Assembly (NCBI GenBank): GCA_019348265.1
Contig: JAHWJV010000195.1
Coordinates: forward strand, 1-6,808
Direction: 5' to 3'
Length of the DNA stretch: 6,808 nucleotides
DNA from: Gemmatimonadota bacterium
GTDB taxonomy: Bacteria > Gemmatimonadota > Gemmatimonadetes > Longimicrobiales > Longimicrobiaceae
Shown here: one piece after another, positions 6,370 through 6,808 of the stretch
Layout of the letters: every line of letters begins with the position of its first letter
Numbering within the stretch: the stretch's first letter is position 1
Position numbers and translations under genes: made by a program
The notes under the pieces: generated by a model
The model's input: only the letters and a program-made list of their open reading frames with translations
What the model was told of the DNA's origin: nothing
Databases searched by the model: none

Positions 6370-6808
6370 TCAATCCTGCGGCACGCCGTCTACCTCCACC
6401 GTCGCCGCGACGCCCTTGATACCCAGAATCTCCTTCATGCGCGCCTCGATCTCCGAGGCTACGTTCACATTCTCCTGCAGGAATGCCTTGGCGTTCTCGC
6501 GTCCCTGGCCGAGCCGGACGTCTCCATAGGAGAACCACGCGCCCGACTTCTGGATCACCTCGGCCTCCACGCCCATGTCGACGATGATGCCGTAGTGGTC
6601 GATCCCGACGTTGAACATGATGTCGAAGTCCGCCTGCTTGAAGGGCGGCGCGACCTTGTTCTTGACGACCTTGACCCGGGTCTTGTTCCCGACCAGCTCC
6701 TCCTTGTCCTTGATCGAGCCGATGCGGCGGATGTCCATCCGGAGGCTCGCGTAGAACTTGAGCGCGCGCCCGCCCGTCGTGGTCTCCGGGTTGCCGAACA
6801 TGACGCCG
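6370..6808 (-). CDS. recA: Recombinase RecA, C-terminal part
   Basis: The last 145 residues of RecA plus the stop are present; the 5' part, with the Walker A and B motifs, lies beyond the right edge. RecA forms ATP-dependent filaments on single-stranded DNA, performs strand exchange and triggers LexA cleavage. The fragment opens in the L2 DNA-binding loop (GVMFGNPETTTGG) and continues through ALKFYASLRMDIRRIG, TRVKVVKNKVAPPFKQADFD, the hydrophobic GIIVDMGVEAEVIQKSGAWFSY, and the C-terminal helical domain with GQGRENAKAFL. All of these are canonical. The tail is short and ends in EVDGVPQD, with fewer acidic residues than the E. coli tail. The Uma2 gene follows 20 bases later, with no terminator between. 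Confidence 0.97.
   Translation of the reverse strand, partial: GVMFGNPETTTGGRALKFYASLRMDIRRIGSIKDKEELVGNKTRVKVVKNKVAPPFKQADFDIMFNVGIDHYGIIVDMGVEAEVIQKSGAWFSYGDVRLGQGRENAKAFLQENVNVASEIEARMKEILGIKGVAATVEVDGVPQD

Noticed and set aside
6350..6538. Upstream extension of the Uma2 frame to 6538
   Set aside because: It overlaps conserved recA coding sequence in another frame. The ATG at 6349 has a perfect Shine-Dalgarno and gives the normal family N-terminus.

Overview
This is a high-GC bacterial chromosomal window dominated by housekeeping and membrane-organisation genes. It contains seven protein-coding genes, two of them cut by the window edges. No tRNA, rRNA, CRISPR array, insertion sequence or phage gene was recognised. 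The protein styles fit a soil or sediment bacterium, possibly Gemmatimonadota: a short NfeD-type protein paired with a large Glu/Ala-rich flotillin, a Uma2 protein, and GTG starts with 4-base stop/start overlaps. That assignment is an impression from sequence style and was not tested.

Left part (1-3172, minus strand): a compact three-gene operon reading leftwards. alaS (alanyl-tRNA synthetase, complete, 878 aa) is followed by a 102-aa alanine-rich orphan and then by a ferritin-like protein that runs off the left edge. Both junctions are 4-base GTGA overlaps, so the three genes should be translationally coupled. A good sigma70-type promoter (TTGAGA-N17-TATGTT) lies just upstream of alaS.

Middle (3173-5670, plus strand): after a divergent intergenic region of about 200 bases comes a two-gene operon. 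The first gene encodes a small NfeD/YuaF-like membrane protein with a C-terminal OB-like domain. The second encodes a flotillin of 584 aa with an N-terminal membrane segment, an SPFH domain, a long Glu/Ala coiled coil and a flotillin C-terminal region. The genes overlap by 14 bases. By analogy with yuaF-floT of Bacillus and yqiJ-yqiK of E. coli, they probably form a membrane microdomain scaffold and its partner.

Right part (5671-6808): a strong 19-bp hairpin (5701-5744) sits between the convergent flotillin and Uma2 genes. The Uma2-family PD-(D/E)XK nuclease-like gene follows recA on the minus strand after only 20 bases, and that gap holds its Shine-Dalgarno sequence. Only the C-terminal part of recA is present, from the L2 loop to the stop.

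The main architectural point is that recA and alaS, often neighbours with recX between them, are here separated by a Uma2 gene and an oppositely oriented nfeD-flotillin operon, and no recX is visible. I found no clearly new multi-gene system. The best leads are the uncharacterised 102-aa protein coupled to alaS, the ferritin-like partner, the recA-linked Uma2 gene and the intergenic hairpin.
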